A program made the translations under genes and the position numbers. This document shows, piece after piece, positions 1-10,504 of a stretch of 64,000 nucleotides of DNA. The notes under the pieces are model-generated. The model ran no database searches and was not told the DNA's origin. It worked only from the letters and a program-made list of their open reading frames with translations. Numbering within the stretch: position 1 is the first letter of the stretch; each line of letters begins with the position of its first letter. Source of the DNA: Agapanthus africanus (Eukaryota > Streptophyta > Magnoliopsida > Asparagales > Amaryllidaceae); assembly GCA_030015575.1 (NCBI GenBank), contig JASDDO010000028.1:25895154-25959153 (forward strand), written 5' to 3'.

Positions 1-664
1 TTCATAGCCCAACTAGCAAGGCCTCGTACTTCGCGACATTGTTTGAGGCCTTGAACCTGAGCTTCAAAGAATACTCCATCTCTATCTCGTTTGGGCCTCA
101 AATGATGAGGACAGCACCACAGCCATCCTCAGTTGATGATCCATCGACATAAAGGACCCAATCGGGGACGGAGTCGGGCCTCTCTTCGATCGAGGGTTGA
201 GATCCGGAGGCCGGCACTGACACTGCCTCCTTGCTGGGGATAGTGCATTCGACAATTAAATCGGCCATGACTTGTGCTTTGATTACCTGCCTTGGGCGGT
301 ACTTTATGTCGAATTGAGATAACTCCCACCTCCACTTCTCCAAGCGACCAGAAGACTCGGGGGAGGTGAGAATATCCCCTAAAGGACGCTCGGTGAGAAC
401 GAGGATGGTATGTGTCTGGAAGTAGTGCAGTAGTTTCCTCGAGGTCATGATAAGCGCCAAGACGATCTTTTCTATAGCCGGGTACCTTGTTTCCGCGTCT
501 TTAAAGACGTGGCTTACGTAGTAGTCCGGCTTTTGGACTCCTTCGACTTCTCGGACAAGCACCGAGCTGGCAGCCTGATCGGACACCGCTAGATACAGTG
601 ATAGCTCGTCTCCCTCAGTCGGTCGGGTGAGCACTGAGGGAGCAAAGTTCTCACGAATCAACAA
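1..664 (-). pseudogene. Retrotransposon RNase H plus second (archaeal-type) RNase H, broken
   Basis: The minus-strand reading frame from 664 to 98 encodes the connection and RNase H region of a Gypsy polyprotein. Landmarks are YYVSHVFKDAETRYPAIEK, then GRLEKWRWELSQFDIKYRPR, then the start of an extra RNase H domain (DWVLYVDGSS). A stop codon near 96-98 interrupts this second domain. The same frame then continues to position 1 with EMEYSLKLRFKASNN and YEALLVGL, which are the next conserved blocks of that domain. The dual RNase H is a recognised mark of Tat-type elements. Function in a living element is removal of the RNA strand during reverse transcription. The frame is offset from the RT frame above it. 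Confidence 0.85.
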
Positions 665-676
665 AATAGACCTACC

Positions 677-1560
677 CTATTCTCGAATCCTCTGCCGAGC
701 TCTACCCAGGTGTACTTTCAGTTGCTCGAAAGCGATCTGACACTCCTCCGACCATTCGAACCTTGGGGTTTTCCTCAGGGCTTTGAAGAATGGGAGGCAC
801 TTTTCCCCGGACCTTGACATGAAGCGACTCAGAGCGGCTACTCTTCCCGTGAGCCGCATGATTTCGACGTTGGTCTTTGGCGCGACCATGTTGAGGATGG
901 CGCTGATTTTCTTCGGGTTAGCCTCGATTCCTCGGTGGGTAACCATGAATCCGAGGAACTTCCCACTAGTGACCCCGAACGCGCACTTGGCGGGATAAAG
1001 CTTCATTTTGTATTTGCGGGGGATGTCGAAAGTCTCGCCAAGATCTTTGGTGTGCTCATCTGAAGAGGTCGATTTAACGAGCATGCCGTCGACATAGACC
1101 TCCATGTTCGTCCCGATCTGTGATTTGGACATCTTATTGACCAAGCGTTGGTATGTAGCCCCGGCGTTTTTGAGGCCGAATGGCATCACTTTATAGCAGT
1201 ATACCCCCCGGTCCGTTGTGAATGCGGTGAGCTCTTCGTCTGCTGGATTCATACGGATCTGGCTGTAGCGGGAGAAAGCATCCATGAAGCTGAGTAACTC
1301 GTGGCATGCCGAACTGTCGACGAGCTGATCTATCTGAGGGAGGGGATAGTTGTCTTTCGGACAGGCCTTATTGCGGTCTGTGAAGTCGACGCACATGCGC
1401 CACTTCCCGCTTGCCTTTTTAACCATTACCACATTCTCCAGCCATTCTGAGTAGGCCACGCTTCGAATGAAGTTGGATGCGAGCAATTTGTCAACTTCGT
1501 CCTCGATCGCCTTTCGTTTGATCGGAGTGAAGCTTCGTTTCTTCTGCCTGGCGGGTCGAG
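677..1560 (-). pseudogene. Retrotransposon reverse transcriptase, inactive
   Basis: The frame is open on the minus strand from about 1560 to 677 (methionine-started from 1486). It carries the ordered Gypsy RT blocks: MVKKASGKWRMCVDFTDRNK, the fingers/palm motif LLSFMDAFSRYSQIRM, MPFGLKNAGATYQRLV, and the thumb region ending EWSEECQIAFEQLK. The catalytic motif, normally YVDDM in this lineage, reads YVDGM at about 1090-1104, so one of the paired aspartates is lost. Upstream, the frame joins the protease frame by a shift near 1560. The family is certain; the copy cannot encode an active enzyme. Confidence 0.92.
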
Positions 1561-2513
1561 CCGTCGGGTCGACCCGAGCTTATATGATATTACTTGGGAG
1601 TCGATTCCGGGCATGTCAGCGGGTGCCCAAGCGAACACGTCCGAGTTTCCTCTGAGGAAGTGGACCATGTCGTCGCGCCGGGCCCCCGTTAAGAGTGACC
1701 CGATTTGGACGGTTCGTTCATTATCCCCTTCGACGAGGGGGAATTTTGTTAGCGGCTCCACCGGGGCCCCTCGGATTTCTTTTTGTTCGTCCCAAGTATC
1801 CAAGGACCCCCGGAAATCACCTGTGCCCTCAAGGTCGTCGCTTCGTTCCTCGGGCATAGATGTCGCTGTGAAGCAAATCTTTGCGTTTTGCTGGTTCCCG
1901 TAGGCCCGGCCTATTCTGCCTTGGTCGAGTGGAAACTTGATCGCGAGGTGGTAGGTCAAGATCTGGGCCCGAAGGGAGTTTAGTGTCGGGCGTCCCAGGA
2001 GGATATTGTAGGTCAATGGAATTCTAGCGACGATGAACTCCACTGGTACGGTTCGCGTACGACCCGCCTCCCCGATATTAAGTAGGAGGGTGACCACTCC
2101 TTCTTCCGGGATGGAGTGGTCAGTAAACCCCGACAGAATGTGGGCGGTCGGCCTCAGGTCCGACGGGCCGATCCCCATATGTAAAAAGCAGTCGTAGAAA
2201 AGGATGTCTGCCGAGCTCCTTGAGTCGACCAGTATCCTTTGAACCTCGTAGCGGTGGACCAATGTTGTAATCACCAGGGGTAGTTGTGAGGCAAGGATAT
2301 CCCGTGGAGGTTCTCGTCGATGAAGGTGATGGGCTCGGCTGCTTTGCTCTTCTTCCGGGGCTGGCTGCTAGTCCCCTCGACCGGCAGGATGCGTCGAATC
2401 ACGCCGGCTCCAGGCGCACTCCCTGTTGACACGACCATGATTTGGACAATCGTCAGCTCACTGGGAGGGGGATGGTTCTCTTGCTCCCGGCCGGCTTGTC
2501 GCTTTTCACGCAA
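1561..2513 (-). pseudogene. Retrotransposon aspartic protease and linker to RT, broken
   Basis: From 2513 downwards on the minus strand the sequence reads EPITFIDENLHGISLPHN, one stop near 2271, and then TTLVHRYEVQRILVDSRSSADILF. This is the conserved entry to the Tat protease, where the active-site triad is normally DSG followed by SSAD; here it is DSR. YNILLGRPTLNSLRA, the second conserved protease block, follows. The linker DVFAWAPADMPGI, normally just upstream of RT, is also present. The frame continues wrongly to 1426 because of a frameshift near 1560. The product would cleave the polyprotein; the DSR change and the stop make this copy non-functional. Confidence 0.88.
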
Positions 2514-4061
2514 GTACTTTGCCAGGTGCCCCGAGAGAATTAACTCCTCGATGTAGTCGCAGAGTTGTTTGCAGTTCTCGGTGGGGTGTCCCTGCGACTT
2601 GTGGAAGGCACAGTAAAGGCCTTATGTCCGTTTGGCCACCATACTGGTGACCGAAGGGAGTTTGAAAAATCGCTCGCCCATTGCCTCCTCCAACAGCTCT
2701 GTCTGGGAGATATTGAGCGGGGTATACTTCTGGAACTTTGGGGGGGTATGGCTTTGGTCGGTCAATCTTTTTCTTTTCTTCTCTACCCCTCTTCTTTTGA
2801 TTGGCCTGGTCGATCCAGGGTAGGTTCGCATTTACCTCAGACTCGAGCTGGATTTCTCACTCGGTCCAGGTCTTTACGTCGACCATGGTCTTTGGTTGCA
2901 TTAATGCAAAGGAGCAGAGCTATTGCCTGTGCCTAAGACCCGACCTAAAGGCTGTGATGACAGTCTCATTTCGGTGCTCTGGGACCTCAATAAGAGCGCT
3001 GTAGAAGCGGGTGACGTATCCTTTAAAGGATTCCTTATCACCGCTCTTTATAGTGAAGAGGTAATCGACGGTCCGCTTCTACCGTCTGTTCTCGACGAAA
3101 TGCCCGAGGAACTGGGCGGCCAGCTTATCGAAGGTAGAGATGGAGCGTGACGTGAGTCCTCAGAACCAATCTCGTCCGTCACGGATGAGAGTGGCGGGGA
3201 ACGCACGGCATTGGGCGGCATCAAAGTTGTCCTGGAAGCTCATCCCCACCATGAACGCATCCAGGTGGTCTTTCGGGTCGGACTTTCCGTCGAAGAGAGT
3301 CACCTTTGGAAGCTTGTTTCTGGAGGAGACGCGGACAGCGAGCAGCTCTTCAGTGAAGGGCTTCGTAAGCGAGTCGGCGGCATACCTGGCCCCCTCGCTT
3401 GAGGGAAGACTCTCCCGATGTATACCTTCGATCTTCTTTTTGAGGGCATTGAGGCGGTCGTTGTATCCTGAGGATTCGGCGTACTCGGAGTTATGGCCCC
3501 TCCCGCTGGCGGCCTACGCCTGGCCGTGGTTCCGGTTCCGTTCTATAAGGTTCCTCAGGTCCCCTGGTGAGGTCGTCCTCGAGCCACCGCGGTGAGTGCC
3601 GTCCGCGCGACCCTGTCAAGGGAGAAGGTGCCGGTCATGCCTGGGAGCGAGCGAGCTGACTGAAACCTCCTCGGGTGGGATAGTAGCGCGATGGGCTTTG
3701 GGGCGGGGTGCTCTTGCATGAGACCTCGGCGTGGAACTGTGAGGTGCCCAGCGGGTCATTGAATTGGTTGCCACAGGGGATCTGTGGCGCCGGAAATAGT
3801 GAGGTGCTGTTCCGTCGTGCCAGCGTGGGCAGCGTCGTCTCCCCCTTTGCGGAGGTCACGGTCCCGAGGTGGGGGAACGACGACCTGGGTGGCTTGCCCA
3901 GCTGTCTGTACATGGCCAATGGCATCCACGATGGACGCGAGCATGTCGATCTGTGCAGACAGGGCATGAACGGCGTTCGGGGGAGGAGAGGATCCGTCTG
4001 CGGCTCCATTGTGGGGAGGACGGCAGCTAGTGCTGGGATCGTCGCGATGATCACTCGCCAT
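2514..4061 (-). pseudogene. Retrotransposon Gag (capsid/nucleocapsid), decayed
   Basis: The likely start is the minus-strand ATG at 4061 (MASDHRDDPSTSCR), 47 nt after the primer-binding site. The first frame ends at 3756. Further down, the capsid region is recognisable in pieces: FTEELLAVRVSSRNKLPKVT, DPKDHLDAFMVGM, CRAFPATLIRDGRDWF near 3180-3400, then STFDKLAAQFLGHFVENRR and TVDYLFTIKSGDKESFKGYV. A zinc-finger-like CAFHKSQGHPTENCKQLC block lies near 2555-2620. Several stops and frame changes separate these blocks. This is the structural protein of the particle in the living family. Confidence 0.85.
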
Positions 4062-4107
4062 CCGCTTGAGATCGGAAGATCAACTTTCGATTGGTGGAAC
4101 TTTTTCG

Positions 4108-4125
4108 TCCCCACAGACGGCGCCA
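4108..4125 (-). promoter_or_regulatory. Primer-binding site of the Tat-type element
   Basis: The minus strand reads TGGCGCCGTCTGTGGGGA two bases after the LTR end. The TGGCGCC start, 18-nt length and position immediately between LTR and gag identify it as the site where the tRNA primer anneals. I do not assign the tRNA isoacceptor. Confidence 0.85.
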
Positions 4126-4127
4126 AC

Positions 4128-4935
4128 TGATGGAGCTCTGGATCTCCTTCAAATGTTGTCTTCCGACGATCTGCCAATAGCGTTGGCAAACAGGTGAGAT
4201 TGGGTTTGAGAACTGTCTCCTAAGGCATGTGGATCTCAATGGGTTTGGTTTGGTGAGAAGCCGAGCTACCTGCAAAGAAGTCCCGGGGTGATTATACCAT
4301 CGTGGGCCCTCCGACGATCAAGTTAGTCGAGGTATTTGGGCAGAGTGGCGGCCTATTGGATAAGAATTGCCTTACCTGAGTCGTCTGAGAGAGGGGTTTA
4401 TATAGTGGGAGCCATGGGCTAGCGGGCGCGAGATTCTCGCCGGCCGTTACGCCCCTGGCGTTGTGCCTGCGAGAATGGCGGGATCCCCCATTAATGACGA
4501 GATACGCTTGTTAATGGGGGATGCGACGGCATGGAACGCGGGATCGTGGGGCGGCGGATATCTCGCGTTTGGTGAGATTCGCGGAGCCGTAGCGAAGACG
4601 GCCGTGATCTGCGTTCCGGGTCGTCCAATAGAGCCGAGGAATCTCAGCTAAGCGGGAGGCTCGGAGGCGAGCGGGAGGCCGAGGAAGTTCGGTGCCGTGA
4701 TAGCTCGGAGACGAGCTGGGAGGGTTGAGGAAGCTCAGCGTGCAGGGGGGCTCGGAGGTGAGCAATTGGTCGAAACATGACTCTTCATGGAATCCTCAAA
4801 AGTCGGGTCCAAGCCCAGAAAGATAGCCCGGGGGACGTCTTCAATGTGCAGTTCTTGCCCTGTTTCCGTGTGCATCGGGACACGTCTCCTTCCACGTGTC
4901 ATGATCTGGGAAGCTCCCACTTACGAGCATCATCA
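4128..4935 (-). repeat. 5' LTR of the Tat-type element
   Basis: On the minus strand the LTR starts TGATGATGCTCG at 4935 and ends CTCCATCA at 4128, so it has TG...CA ends. A TATA box (TATATAA) lies on the minus strand at 4398-4404 inside CCACTATATAAACC, putting transcription start near 4370. A homologous LTR is found split at 8609-8989 and 17939-18341, which fixes both ends independently. Its flank at 4936 begins catat. Confidence 0.88.
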
Positions 4936-5640
4936 CATATTTTTACCAGCATGCAAATCGTTAACCTAAACGAAACCGGGATTTCATAAACCGAGGTCTA
5001 ACAGACAGTGTTGCGGTCAAAGATAAAAAGCATTCTATGAGGCAGATGAAAGGAGATCACAGTTCACTTATTTTCATTCAAAACCGATGGGCATGAATAG
5101 TCGGAATGGGCCGGGTATTTTCAAATGAGTCCGCAGACTGTCGGTGGACTTCCACTATGTTTGTTTTATAAATTTGTTTGTTTTCACTGTTTTGATTGCG
5201 ACCGGATCGAACCGGTGACGGACTTTGGGAGAGAAGCAAAATCCTAATTAATTAAAAGGGGACAAAAAATAAAACAAATCGCAACCGTCATTTTGCCTGC
5301 TGTAGGCCAATTCACATGATGAAATTGACCATAATACCCCTCGAGTCACGCGTTTTGCCGTTTTGCTGAATCGGGTTCGTCCTTACGTAGGCAAGTAACG
5401 CCACGTGTCGGTTAAAGGAGGAGTAGAGATCTGCTGAGCTGGATCCTTGTGTTTGGATATGTGTTGATAGGGATATTTGGGATGGATGCTATTATTTGAT
5501 ACTATTTTATAATACTAACTGTGCATCATGATCACAAGACGATGAGTCTCTTTATTTTGCTCTATTGGCTTGGATCAACAATACACCAATACCATCCTCT
5601 CAAAATATCACACTTGGATCCTTGTTGGCATAGTCACATA
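4936..5640. other. Intergenic sequence, no feature recognised
   Basis: AT-rich unique-looking DNA left of the AATTCGCGAATT array. Short open frames here have no recognisable family and I see no gene structure. Confidence 0.5.
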
Positions 5641-5815
5641 ATTCGCGAGTTATTCGGTGAATTCACGAATAATTTGCGAATTTTTGATCAGCCGATACCG
5701 AATGTGTCGAATAATTCGCGAATTATTCACGAATAATTCACGAATTATTCACGAATTATTCGCGAATTATTCACGATTTATTCGCGAATTATTCACGAAT
5801 TATTCGAAAAAACAA
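5641..5815. repeat. Palindromic AT-rich array (AATTCGCGAATTATT type)
   Basis: At least ten tandem, partly alternating copies of attcgcgaattattcacga-like units are visible. The core attcgcgaat is self-complementary and is surrounded by related attcacgaat cores. The array fades into degenerate forms up to about 5960 (cgaattataac). It could extrude as a cruciform or be a simple satellite seed. It has no coding content. Confidence 0.8.
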
Positions 5816-6629
5816 TGAATAATTCACAAAATCAAAACCTAGCGTCTCATATATTAATTTCTTGCTCGAAATCCTTGCCGAATCTTTTCCGAATACCTGC
5901 CGATTTATTCTGAATAGTTTTTCGAATCCGAATTTTCGACCTCGCCGAATTATAACGGAAGGAAAAATTTATGACTATGTTTGCTGGTACCCTGACTAAC
6001 TTTAATGCCTGGCTCAATGACATAATATGCTTGAGTTTGACTCAGCAAACCATGAGATCTATATCTAGCTTGTTTGTTCCAATTAGTTATTTTATTTCAT
6101 AAAATTTCACATTATTTTTAAAGGAAAATTGTTCCTAGGTCTCTCGGATCAAAAAAGGACATTTTTAAGTTGCCGGACATGGAAAAGCTACGGAAACCCC
6201 TATTTCCAGAAAGCAACCCTGTAAAGTTCTTAGGGTACAGCAACTATTCTTTATCCCAATTTTACACCCAGTGAAGTGAATTTACTACATATACTTCATA
6301 AATCATAAGCACTACAGGTAAGGAGATAACTACCACATTTACAAACTAACTACTGCTATTACTTTTATCTCATAACGTAGTTGGGGTTAATTTTATCTAT
6401 ACACGAGTTTTGGTATGAATTTATCAGATAAAGGTTTGACAATATCGTCACCCTTAACTGTTATGTTTACCATAAATAATTAGTCCTAGCATTTACTAAA
6501 ATCATAAGCATATCAGTTATGAAGAAGTTTTAAGAATTGCAAATAAAAGGTTATACCCGTGTTCGCATTATGGATTGATCGATCTTAATGAAGAATTGAA
6601 CACATCTATCGATCAAGGATCGTATATTG
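5816..6629. other. Intergenic sequence, no feature recognised
   Basis: AT-rich non-coding DNA. I find no TG...CA terminal pair, no long reading frame and no RNA gene in this stretch. Confidence 0.45.
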
Positions 6630-7271
6630 CTCCAATTCAACAGCTGTAGACACCAGTTAGAGAGACCTGAGAAGAAGAAAAAACTAAATTTTAATCCGTG
6701 CAGGAAAAAATTGCTGCTTTGAAACAAAGATATGAATAATTTGGGCTTAATCTAATAACAAAATTTCACAATATCGAGTCTTGCAGTACCTAAAACAAAA
6801 CAAATCACGGTATAAATTGTCACGCCCCCACCCCCAATACAGAGAGTATTGTCCGCTCTGGACGAAACCGTACGGTTTTGTCTTTCGGAACGAGCCAGAT
6901 CCGATCAGAGGCCACTTTCCAGAAGGTCACCCTTCCAAGAACTTTCTTGGCTCCAATTCAACAGCTGTAGACACGAGTTAGAGAGACCTGAGAAGAAGAA
7001 AAAACTGAATTTTAAATCCCTGCAGGAAAAAATTGCTGCTTTGAAACAAAGATATGAATAATTTGGGCTTAATCTAATAACAAAATTTCACAATATCAAG
7101 TCATGCCGTACCTAAAACAAAACAAATCACGGTATAAATTGTCACAACTCCATCCCCAATACAGAAAGTATTGTCCATTCTGGACGAAACCGCATGGTTT
7201 TGTCTTTCGGAGCGAACCGGACCTGATCAGGAGCCACTTCCCAGGAGGTCACCCATCCTGGAACTTTCTTA
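6630..7271. repeat. Tandem duplication of a 321-bp unit
   Basis: Two direct copies, 6630-6950 and 6951-7271, begin ctccaattcaacagctgtag and run through gctgctttgaaacaaagata. Each ends in a truncated 5S-like segment (aagaactttctt / ggaactttctt). The unit spans target DNA plus the first part of the TGTCAC element, so the duplication happened after that element inserted. The copies differ by a few per cent by eye. Confidence 0.88.
6913..6948 (-). pseudogene. 5S-rRNA-like fragment, copy 1
   Basis: The minus strand resembles the 3' half of plant 5S rRNA (the region matching AGGATGGGTGACCT), but is truncated at the duplication breakpoint. It is the most diverged of the three copies and too short to be a gene. 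Confidence 0.6.
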
Positions 7272-7299
7272 GCTCGAGCATGCGTAACAACGGAGTTCT
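7235..7299 (-). pseudogene. 5S-rRNA-like sequence, left arm
   Basis: The minus strand reads AACTCCGTTGTTACGC, then ccaggatgggtgacctcctg, then GGAAGTG, matching the internal control region and downstream part of plant 5S rRNA. The 5' half of 5S is absent or unrecognisable. It is probably a Pol III internal promoter remnant inside the transposon arm, not a functional rRNA gene. Confidence 0.75.
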
Positions 7300-7891
7300 G
7301 AAGGTTCTGTAGTGCCGGTTCACTTAAAAGGCGCCTCTGTAATTGAGAGTGGTATTATTACATTTATAATGCAGTTTGGTCTTCTTTTGGAATGCGTTCC
7401 GAAAATTCCCCATTGTTCTACAGTGGGTCCCACAGACTCAAGAGGTGCCCCCCATGGATTCAAGAGGTGACCCCGCCCCTTTGGCATGACAATTGGCGTG
7501 GCACTTTGTTCCGTGTGGCACTTTGTACCATCTATGCTGGGACGTGGGGCGTTACATTTATGGTGGCTCCATGCAGGTCCTTCAGTAGTAGGTCTGTAGC
7601 TCGAGGATGAACCATTATTCAAAGCTAGGGAGAATGTCGGGACCCGGTTCTTGTTCATGAAACAAAGTGCCACACGGAACAAAGTGCAACGCCAATTGTC
7701 ATGCTAAGAGGGGCGGGGGCCACCTCTTGAATCCGTGGAGGCCACCTCTTGAGTCCGTGGGACCCACTGTAGAATGATGGGGAATCTTCGGAAGGTATTC
7801 CGAAAGAGGACCGAACTGCATTATAAATATAATGATACCACCCTCAATTACAGATGCGTCTTTTAAGTGAACCGGCACTACAGAAGCTTGA

Positions 7892-7955
7892 AAACTCCGT
7901 AGTTAAGCGTGGTTGAGCCAGGGAAGTTCTAGGATGGGCGACCTTCTCGGAAGTG
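7892..7955 (+). pseudogene. 5S-rRNA-like sequence, right arm
   Basis: AACTCCGTAGTTAAGCGTGG followed by CTAGGATGGGCGACCTTCTC is close to plant 5S rRNA (AACTCCGAAGTTAAGCGTG and CTAGGATGGGTGACCTCCTG). These include the A-box, intermediate element and C-box positions used by TFIIIA. Only the central and 3' portion of 5S is present. It mirrors the left arm copy. Confidence 0.82.
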
Positions 7956-8043
7956 GCCTCTGATCGGGTCCGGTTCGCCCCGAAAGACAAAACCGTGCGG
8001 TTTCGGCCAGAGTGAACAATACTCTCTGTATTGGGGGTGAGAC

Positions 8044-8735
8044 GTGACATAAATTTACTTCAAGATGGAAAGAAAAAAAAATTGCTCTGGGTTGAAACTA
8101 ACTTAACGTGTATTTTATATACACAGAGAGGGGGGAAATGTATCTACATTTAGATGTGAAGAATTTCTTTACGTCTCAAGACTAAATCATATAGGAAACC
8201 ATATGGGTCCAATGCACATGCGATGAGAACCATACGTTTTCCCATGTGATTTATACTATAGCTAATGGAGGTCGGATCTCCTTCAGATGCTGTCCTCCGT
8301 CGATCTGTAGCGAGCGCTATTGAATGGTTGGGATTTGTCTTGAAAGTTGTCTCCTTGGACATGTGGATCTCAATGGATTGATTTTGAGGTGACATAAATT
8401 TACTTCAAAATGGAAAGAAAAAAAATTTTGCTTTGGTTTGAAACTAACTTAACGTGTTTTTTATATACAGAGAGAAGGGGGAAATGTGTCTACATTCAGA
8501 TGTAAAGAATTTCTCTACATCTCAAGACCAAATCACATGGGAAACCATATGGATCCAATGCACATGCGGTGAGAACCATGCGTTTTTCCATGTGATTTAT
8601 ACTATAGCTGATGGAGGTCGGATCTCTTTCAGATGCTGTCCTCCGTCGATCTGTAGCGAGCGTTGTTGAACGGTTGAGATTTGGCTTGAAGGTTATCTCC
8701 TTGGTCGTGTGGATCTTAATGGATTGATTTTGAAG
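8044..8735. repeat. Tandem duplication of a 345-bp unit
   Basis: Unit 1 (8044-8388) and unit 2 (8389-8733) both start gtgacataaatttacttcaa. Both contain the same purine-rich and gtgatttatactatagct segments, then the first ~125 bp of the Tat-type LTR. The duplication therefore includes an LTR/target junction and happened after the LTR inserted. Only unit 2 continues into the rest of the LTR. Confidence 0.88.
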
Positions 8736-10504
8736 TGAAGCCGAGCTATCTGCAAAGAAGTCCGGGATAGGTGATCATCGTAGGACCCTCCGACGATCAA
8801 GTTAGCCGAGGAAAATGAGCAGAATAGCGGCTCATTGGATTAAAATTGGCTTACGTGAGTCGTCTGAGAGAGGGTTTTTATAGGGGTCGCATGGAGCAAG
8901 CAGGTGCGAGATCTTCGCCTTCGGTTATGCCCCTGACGTTACGCCATCGTGAATGACGGGATCCCCCTATTAATGGCGGGATACGCCCATGTAACGTGTT
9001 GGAATGTTTTAGATAATTAATTATTTTATTTATTTAATTAAAAATGTTATTTTAAAATTTTATTGTAATAAAAAGACCTTTTTATATGTGGTTAAAGTAT
9101 TTAAGTAAATAGAGTAGTTTGTTTATATAATTTTAAGTGTCATAAGGGGTTTTGTGGGAAGTTTAGTTTTTTTGTGAGAATTAGAGTTTGTGTGAGGGTT
9201 AATATGTGAATGTGTTAGGTTATGGTTAAGGCTGGTTAAAACCTCCTTCACACCATACCTTAAGTTAAACCTAAAAGCTACACCTCCTACTTGCATGAAT
9301 TCATACCACACTTCATGGTGACACCTCCTCCTAATATTATCAATTCATATCTTTATATTTTTCCATATTTGATTCAGCTGACATATTAAGTTTGGAAACA
9401 AAATACTTAGTTTAGTAAATTCTCTATCTCACTTAAGAAAAAAGAAGAAGGGAGAAGATAGGTCCTTGTGTTCCTCAACTCAAACTCTCAAGCTTGGATC
9501 TTGTGTTCTTGTGCATCTATTGAAGAGCCATTCAGTTGATCCTTCAGTTTGGTATAAATTCCAACCCTGTAGATCTTATTTCAATACTGTTTAGTATGGA
9601 ATGTAGGATATCGGTAATATCGTATTTTGATAGATTCTTGCTATGTTTTGAATCTGCTATAATTTAGATAATCTATAACAAAATCAAGTATTACAGTAGC
9701 CTTATAAATTAGACCTAGAGCATACACTAGAAACCCGGACCTATTCCTATACAACCAGACCGGCGAGACTTGAGGAATTCCCGGTGTCGCCGGATTTTTT
9801 TGATGAGTTTGGTGTTGAGTTTTTTTATGTAGCTCTCTGTATATCTATTAGGGCATGTGGTATACTTTGATTTTATTATATAGTCTGTACATAAAATCTG
9901 GAAGTAATTGCTTACTTTCGGTTATATTTTTTTAAATACGATACGGAATTTCGTGTCACGATTTATGTTTTCACAAATACGAACAGAATGAAGTTAGCTC
10001 AGGTTAGTCTGGGTTTTATATAATTCGCGATATTCTCACGTAGCACGTTAGAATATAAGTTCGTTAGCTACACGTTTTTCACCATATCGGATTTTAGCCG
10101 CTTTTATACGAAAGTTCTTTTCGATGTTAGGATTGACCGCGGGGATTTCGGAGGCCGCAAGGAAGGGAAAGGGATTGATAATATCCGAGTAGGTTCGATT
10201 TGTTCCGGTGGGTAGATTAAACATCTACCGGGGGATATTGTATGGATGGCGTATAACGCCCGAAATTAGAAGTTGGTTATAATTGCTTTCCATTCATATT
10301 GTTGTATAATTAAACACAACATTTTATATTATGCATCCATAACCATAAACACTTGTTAAGACATTTGCACTATTATCGATGAGTTATGTTGCACTTGCAC
10401 CTATCTACATGTTACACCACACCTCATCGGTAATTGACATGACACGTTGTCATGTCCGCGCCCGACCACTTTTCCTTAATCGCTTTCGCGAGACACTGCC
10501 CGCC

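Larger units (their letters stand above)
1..4935 (-). mobile_element. Ty3/Gypsy retrotransposon, Tat lineage (Retand-like), partial
   Basis: Read on the minus strand, the order is LTR (4128-4935), primer-binding site, gag, protease, reverse transcriptase, RNase H, and then a second RNase-H-like domain running off the left edge of the window. The second RNase H (motif YVDGSS) and the Gag sequence style are typical of the Tat lineage. Integrase and the 3' LTR must lie to the left and are not seen, so no target-site duplication can be tested. The LTR is about 808 bp. Frameshifts, stops and two altered catalytic motifs show that the copy is dead. The family assignment is firm; the exact sub-lineage is inference. 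Confidence 0.9.
7140..8049. mobile_element. Palindromic element with 5S-rRNA-derived arms (Cassandra-like TRIM or 5S-SINE)
   Basis: Left arm 7140-7526 and right arm 7661-8049 are inverted copies of one another with a 134-bp spacer. The termini are TGTCAC...GTGACA, flanked by the same 5 bp (taaat at 7135-7139 and 8050-8054). Each arm contains a 5S-rRNA-like stretch next to the terminus. Cassandra-type miniature LTR elements are known to carry 5S sequence in their LTRs, but there the LTRs are direct, not inverted. The inverted arrangement may therefore be a rearranged pair or a different element class. No coding capacity. Confidence 0.7.

Noticed and set aside
7892..7955. A real 5S rRNA gene
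   Set aside because: The 5' half of 5S is missing, the copy sits in a transposon arm and there is no tandem 5S unit.
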